NCBI GenBank assembly: GCA_026706845.1
Contig: JAPOXY010000057.1
Coordinates: 1 to 54,659 of the forward strand
DNA from: Gemmatimonadota bacterium
GTDB taxonomy: Bacteria > Latescibacterota > UBA2968
Length of the DNA: 54,659 nt
Direction of reading: 5' to 3'
Position 1 is the stretch's first letter. Each line of letters opens with the position of its first letter. Both the position numbers and the translations under genes were made by a program. Below, one piece after another: positions 50,679-54,659 of the stretch. Below the pieces are notes generated by a model. It was not told where the DNA came from, did no database searches, and saw only the letters and a program-made list of their open reading frames with translations.

Positions 50679-53324
50679 TTACTCTTCCAGTGCAGCGTGG
50701 GCGGCTGCGAGACGGGCGATGGGTACGCGGAAGGGCGAACAGGATACGTAGTCCATGCCGATGTTGTGGCAGAAGTGCACGGAGGACGGATCGCCGCCGT
50801 GTTCGCCGCAGATGCCCACTTTGAGATCGCCGCGGGCGTCGCGTCCGTTTTTGGTGCCGAGTTCGACGAGTTGCCCCACGCCGGTCTGGTCGAGGGTCTG
50901 GAAGGGATCGTTTTCGAGGATGCCCTTTTCGACGTATTCGCCCAGGAATTTGCCGGCGTCATCGCGCGAGTAACCATAGGTCATTTGCGTGAGGTCATTG
51001 GTGCCAAACGAGAAAAATTCTGCGTGTTCGGCAATTTCGGCAGCGGTGAGGGCAGCGCGGGGAATTTCGATCATGGTGCCGATGAGATACGCGACGCGCT
51101 TGCCGGTTTCACTTTCCACTGCGCGAGCCACGCGGTCTGTCATGATTTTGAGTTCGGTAAATTCTTTGACCGCGCCCACGAGTGGGATCATGATTTCGGG
51201 AACAGCTTTGGATCCCACATTTGCGGCAGCTTCGAGGATGGCACGCACCTGCATTTCGTAAATTTCTGGATAGGTGATGCCCAGCCGGCAGCCGCGGTGC
51301 CCGAGCATGGGATTAAATTCGTTGAGGGATTCGACCTTGTCCTGAATTACGCGCAATGAGGTATCGAGTCGCCTTGCCATTTCCTCTTGCTGGTCGCTCT
51401 CGTGTGGGAGAAACTCGTGCAGGGGAGGATCGAGCAGGCGAACGGTTACGGGCAGCCCTGCCATGGCATTGAAAATGCCTTCAAAGTCGCCGCGCTGGAT
51501 GGGCAACAGCTTTTCGAGGGCGCGACGGCGGCCCTGTTCGTCATCGGCGAGAATCATTTCGCGCACGATATTGATGCGGTCGCCTTCAAAGAACATGTGT
51601 TCCGTGCGACACAGGCCAATGCCTTCGGCGCCAAAGTCGCGCGCAACAGCCGAATCGTGTGGTGTGTCCGCATTGGTGCGCACATTGAGCGTGCGAATCT
51701 CGTCAGCCCAGGCCATCAAGGTGGCAAAATCGCCCGAGAGTTCGGGTTCCTGTGTGGGGACCTGACCGAGCATGACTTCACCCGTAGAGCCGTCAATGGA
51801 GACCCAGTCGCCGCCTTTGACAACTGTATCGCCAACGGAGAATTGATTCGCTGTGTAGTCGATGGCCAGATCACCACAACCGGCCACACAGCATTTGCCC
51901 ATACCGCGGGCAACCACAGCGGCGTGTGAGGTCATGCCCCCGCGTGCGGTGAGAATGCCCTGTGCGGCGTTCATGCCGCCGATATCTTCGGGCGAGGTTT
52001 CAAGACGCACCAGCAGAACCTGTTCGCCCTGTTCGGCGGCTTCTTCGGCTTCTTCGGCGAGAAAGACGACCTTTCCCGATGCAGCACCCGGTGAAGCGGG
52101 CAATCCCGTAGCCAACACACTGCGTTCAACTGAGGGATCGAAAGTGGGGTGCAGGAGCTGGTCGAGTTGTTCTGGTTCCACGCGCTGTACGGCTTCGCTC
52201 CGGGTGATCAGTCCTTCGTTGACCATGTCAACGGCAATTTTGACGGCGGCAGCGGCGGTGCGTTTGCCATTGCGGGTTTGCAGCATCCAGAGTTTGCTCT
52301 GTTGCACTGTAAATTCGATGTCCTGCATGTCTCGATAGTGCTTTTCGAGGGTTTGATAGATGCCTTCGAGTGTTTGATAGGCTTCGGGAAGTCTGCCCGC
52401 CAGGAGATCTACGGGTTCGGGCGTGCGCACGCCTGCAACCACGTCTTCGCCCTGCGCGTTGGTGAGAAATTCGCCGTAAAATGTGTTTTCACCCGTGGAG
52501 GGGTCGCGCGTAAATGCAACGCCTGTGGCGCAGTCGTCACCCATGTTGCCATAGACCATGGACTGTACGTTGACGGCTGTTCCCCAGTCTCCAGGGATAT
52601 TTTCCAGACGCCGATATGTGATGGCGCGATCCGCCTGCCATGAGCCAAATACCGCGCCAATACCGCCCCAGAGTTGCTCGATGGGGTCGGTGGGGAAATT
52701 TTGTCCCGTGCGTGTTTTGACGATGTCTTTGAACATATCGACGAGGGTTTTGAGGTCCTCTACGGTCATGTCGAGGTCGTCTTCGATGCCGCGCTTTTCT
52801 TTGACCTCTTCGATAGCGGCTTCAAAGGGGTCTATTTCGAGGCCCTCGGGAGTCACGCCCATTACCACATCGCCATAGGTCTGGATGAAGCGGCGATAAG
52901 AGTCCCATCCAAAACGCGGGTTGTTACTCTTGGCAATAAGACCTTCTGTGATTTCATCGTTGAGGCCGAGGTTGAGTACGGTTTCCATCATGCCGGGCAT
53001 GGAGACGCGCGCTCCCGAGCGCACGGAAAGGAGCAATGGGTTTGTCGCATCGCCGAATTTGCCTCCCATAACAGTTTCGAGTTTGGCAACGTTGTCCATT
53101 ACCTGTTTTTCAAGTGCGTCGGGATATTGTTTGTCGTGATCGTAATAATACGTGCAAACCTCGGTGGTGATGGTAAATCCAGCGGGCACGGGAATACCCA
53201 GGCCCGACATTTCTGCGAGATTTGCGCCTTTGCCACCGAGCAAGTTGCGCATTTCTGCAGAGCCTTCGGCGTTGCCATCGCCAAAGAAATAGACGTATTT
53301 TTCTTCTTGTTTTGCTGTCGCCAT
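50679..53324 (-). CDS. ppdK: Pyruvate, phosphate dikinase
   Basis: An 881-residue enzyme interconverting pyruvate, ATP and phosphate with PEP, AMP and pyrophosphate. The N-terminal ATP-grasp part opens YVYFFGDGNAEGSAEMRN and includes GGKGANLAEMSGLG. The phosphohistidine loop is GGMTSHAAVVARGMGKCCV. The C-terminal PEP/pyruvate barrel ends with GICGEHGGDPSSVHFCH and DYVSCSPFRVPIARLAAAHA. The length is normal. ATG 53324 has GGAGG five bases upstream. It has its own strong terminator. It supports gluconeogenesis or reversible glycolysis in this organism. Confidence 0.98.
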   Translation of the reverse strand: MATAKQEEKYVYFFGDGNAEGSAEMRNLLGGKGANLAEMSGLGIPVPAGFTITTEVCTYYYDHDKQYPDALEKQVMDNVAKLETVMGGKFGDATNPLLLSVRSGARVSMPGMMETVLNLGLNDEITEGLIAKSNNPRFGWDSYRRFIQTYGDVVMGVTPEGLEIDPFEAAIEEVKEKRGIEDDLDMTVEDLKTLVDMFKDIVKTRTGQNFPTDPIEQLWGGIGAVFGSWQADRAITYRRLENIPGDWGTAVNVQSMVYGNMGDDCATGVAFTRDPSTGENTFYGEFLTNAQGEDVVAGVRTPEPVDLLAGRLPEAYQTLEGIYQTLEKHYRDMQDIEFTVQQSKLWMLQTRNGKRTAAAAVKIAVDMVNEGLITRSEAVQRVEPEQLDQLLHPTFDPSVERSVLATGLPASPGAASGKVVFLAEEAEEAAEQGEQVLLVRLETSPEDIGGMNAAQGILTARGGMTSHAAVVARGMGKCCVAGCGDLAIDYTANQFSVGDTVVKGGDWVSIDGSTGEVMLGQVPTQEPELSGDFATLMAWADEIRTLNVRTNADTPHDSAVARDFGAEGIGLCRTEHMFFEGDRINIVREMILADDEQGRRRALEKLLPIQRGDFEGIFNAMAGLPVTVRLLDPPLHEFLPHESDQQEEMARRLDTSLRVIQDKVESLNEFNPMLGHRGCRLGITYPEIYEMQVRAILEAAANVGSKAVPEIMIPLVGAVKEFTELKIMTDRVARAVESETGKRVAYLIGTMIEIPRAALTAAEIAEHAEFFSFGTNDLTQMTYGYSRDDAGKFLGEYVEKGILENDPFQTLDQTGVGQLVELGTKNGRDARGDLKVGICGEHGGDPSSVHFCHNIGMDYVSCSPFRVPIARLAAAHAALEE

Positions 53325-53464
53325 TGCGTCCTCCAAAGGGGTTCAAATCGGGGCACGACAGTGTGCTCCCGGGATATTTTGGCAGGAAAAAATATAACAG
53401 GGCAAAAAAACGAGCAAGGATTTTGTTTGAATTGGGAAGGGAAGGTGGGTAGTGGGTGGGCTGA

Positions 53465-54631
53465 CTACTGACTACTGATGGTATCGGGTTGTTGGGTATT
53501 GATGGTGTTGGGCTGTAAGGTTTGAACTGAATCAATCAATGATTTTACCTGATTGAACTGGGTGTTGCTTTCCCAGCCGAGGATGGTTTGCAGAATGCTG
53601 CGACGTCCCACATAAATACGCAAATCAGCGGTAGATCCAAAGCTCAGGGCAATGGGGGTTTGATTGACGGCGACTTCCAGGCCAAAGGTGCGAACATTGC
53701 CTTCGTGGATGGCGTACCCGTGGACTTCTGACACTTCGCCATGACCGACAAAACCCTCGCGGTCAGTAAATAGATTGCTCAATATTTCAACGGGTTGACC
53801 GGGACGCACCTTCCACGCACTGGTTTCGGGCATCCAGGCACCGATAACTGTACCTTCGCCTTCTCCCGCGATGATCATGACAATGGCTCCCTGACTGGCC
53901 TGCATGCCAGGATAGAGATCCTGGCGGGCTACCACGCCACTGACTGGCGCGCGCAAGGTGGCGCGTTCGAGGGCTTCGCGCGCGGCTTCGAGATTGTGTT
54001 TTGCCTTGTCCAGAGATGCCTGGGTTTGGCGCACTGCAGCTTCGGCCTGTTGAATTTCAGCGGGCAGGGGACCGCGTCTCACCAGGTTGAGATTTTCGAG
54101 TTCGACTTTTAAGCTGGCTTCAGCGAGGTCGTAATTGGTTTTGGCGCGTTCGTAGTCTTCCTGGCTGAAGAGCCGCTGGCCTTCATAAAGGGCCTGGGCG
54201 CGTTTGAGGTCCTGTTGCCGAGCCGTGAGGTTAATGCGCGCTTGCTCAACGCGCGATTCGGCTATTTTGAGTTCTTCGGGGGTTGGCTGTGCGCGCAGCA
54301 GGGCAAGCCGCGCCTGTGCGGCTTCGAGGTTGGCGATTTCCCGTTTGATTTCTTGTTCGGCGGTTGCCGCTGCCGCTCTCAAATTGCCGTCGTAGAGTCG
54401 GGCGACGGGTTGACCGGCTGTGACGGAGTCGCCGGGTTCTGCGAGGATTTCGTGGATGTCCTGGCTCATGGGCGAATTGATATATATTTTGTCTCCTGGT
54501 TCTACAATGCCTTGAGCCATCACAATATCGTCAATCTGGATCAGTGCAAGGGCGAGTGCAATGGCCCCAATCACACCGAAGACCCAGAGTAGCCATTTGA
54601 CGATTCTGCCTTTTCGGCGACGGCGCATCAT
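53465..54631 (-). CDS. HlyD-family periplasmic adaptor subunit
   Basis: A 388-residue membrane-fusion protein. One N-terminal transmembrane helix (IVKWLLWVFGVIGAIALALALIQ) is followed by a biotinyl-lipoyl half (GIVEPGDKIYINSPMSQDI), a long coiled coil (about 90-220) and the second lipoyl half (ERATLRAPVSGVVARQDLYPG), then a beta-barrel. It would link an inner-membrane exporter to an outer-membrane channel; the partners are probably outside the window on the right. The C-terminus is a low-complexity tail (TINTQQPDTISSQ). The 140 bases between it and ppdK hold no gene. Confidence 0.9.
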   Translation of the reverse strand: MMRRRRKGRIVKWLLWVFGVIGAIALALALIQIDDIVMAQGIVEPGDKIYINSPMSQDIHEILAEPGDSVTAGQPVARLYDGNLRAAAATAEQEIKREIANLEAAQARLALLRAQPTPEELKIAESRVEQARINLTARQQDLKRAQALYEGQRLFSQEDYERAKTNYDLAEASLKVELENLNLVRRGPLPAEIQQAEAAVRQTQASLDKAKHNLEAAREALERATLRAPVSGVVARQDLYPGMQASQGAIVMIIAGEGEGTVIGAWMPETSAWKVRPGQPVEILSNLFTDREGFVGHGEVSEVHGYAIHEGNVRTFGLEVAVNQTPIALSFGSTADLRIYVGRRSILQTILGWESNTQFNQVKSLIDSVQTLQPNTINTQQPDTISSQ

Positions 54632-54659
54632 GGGATTATTTTTTTCCTTGTGCTTGACA

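Noticed and set aside
53325-53464. Possible promoter TTGCTC with TATATT ahead of ppdK
   Set aside because: The spacer is only 15 bases and the -35 match is poor, so I did not list it as a feature.

Overview
The window reads as a chromosomal segment of an uncultured, Gram-negative, FCB-group-like bacterium. Latescibacterota or a close relative is my best guess, from gene content only: a SusC-like TonB receptor, a PorV/PorQ-type barrel, a GWxTD protein, CRTAC1/ASPIC-UnbV proteins, and many Gfo/Idh, PhyH and RraA-type enzymes. No rRNA, tRNA, transposase, CRISPR array or phage structural gene was seen.

Left flank (1-7940). A NatAB-like ABC exporter (permease cut by the window edge) is followed by a two-gene ATPase plus TOPRIM-like module (2084-3840) that resembles split OLD/PARIS-type defence pairs. 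Then come a plus-strand DUF418 membrane protein, a canonical Gfo/Idh oxidoreductase and a cupin, converging on a zinc alcohol dehydrogenase.

Central block (8066-37860). About 30 kb of minus-strand genes with mostly 10-100 base gaps or 4-base overlaps looks like one catabolic and uptake regulon. In transcription order it has: a Gfo/Idh protein, a small barrel protein, a TonB receptor, a large secreted protein with a T9SS-like C-terminus and PorV/PorQ; two hairpins at 29396-29534; then a second Gfo/Idh protein, an SDR, an M20 hydrolase, PhyH, RraA, a DUF6785-like membrane protein, a third Gfo/Idh protein, a complete carbohydrate ABC importer, three TPR/FG-GAP (CRTAC1) genes, an enolase-superfamily enzyme and a DUF3604 protein. 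The layout suggests import across both membranes followed by oxidation, dehydration, hydroxylation or aldol cleavage of a sugar-acid or cyclitol-like compound; the substrate is unknown. The three Gfo/Idh proteins of this block share a subtype that lacks the EKP lysine and the DxxxH motif. A FadR-type GntR regulator (38168-38860), with its own promoter and palindromic operators, sits just upstream and is the obvious candidate regulator. Between it and the block is a nested inverted-repeat element that may encode a small RNA.

Right flank (39087-54659). CocE-type hydrolase, GWxTD/TPR protein, a divergent sialidase-like protein, an orphan family-5 solute-binding protein, a thioredoxin-cytochrome c-copper monooxygenase fusion, then housekeeping genes parB and parA, ppdK with a strong terminator, and an HlyD-type adaptor at the right edge.

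Start codons were chosen by ribosome-binding-site spacing; where I moved a start inward this is stated. All functions are from reading motifs by eye, without database searches.
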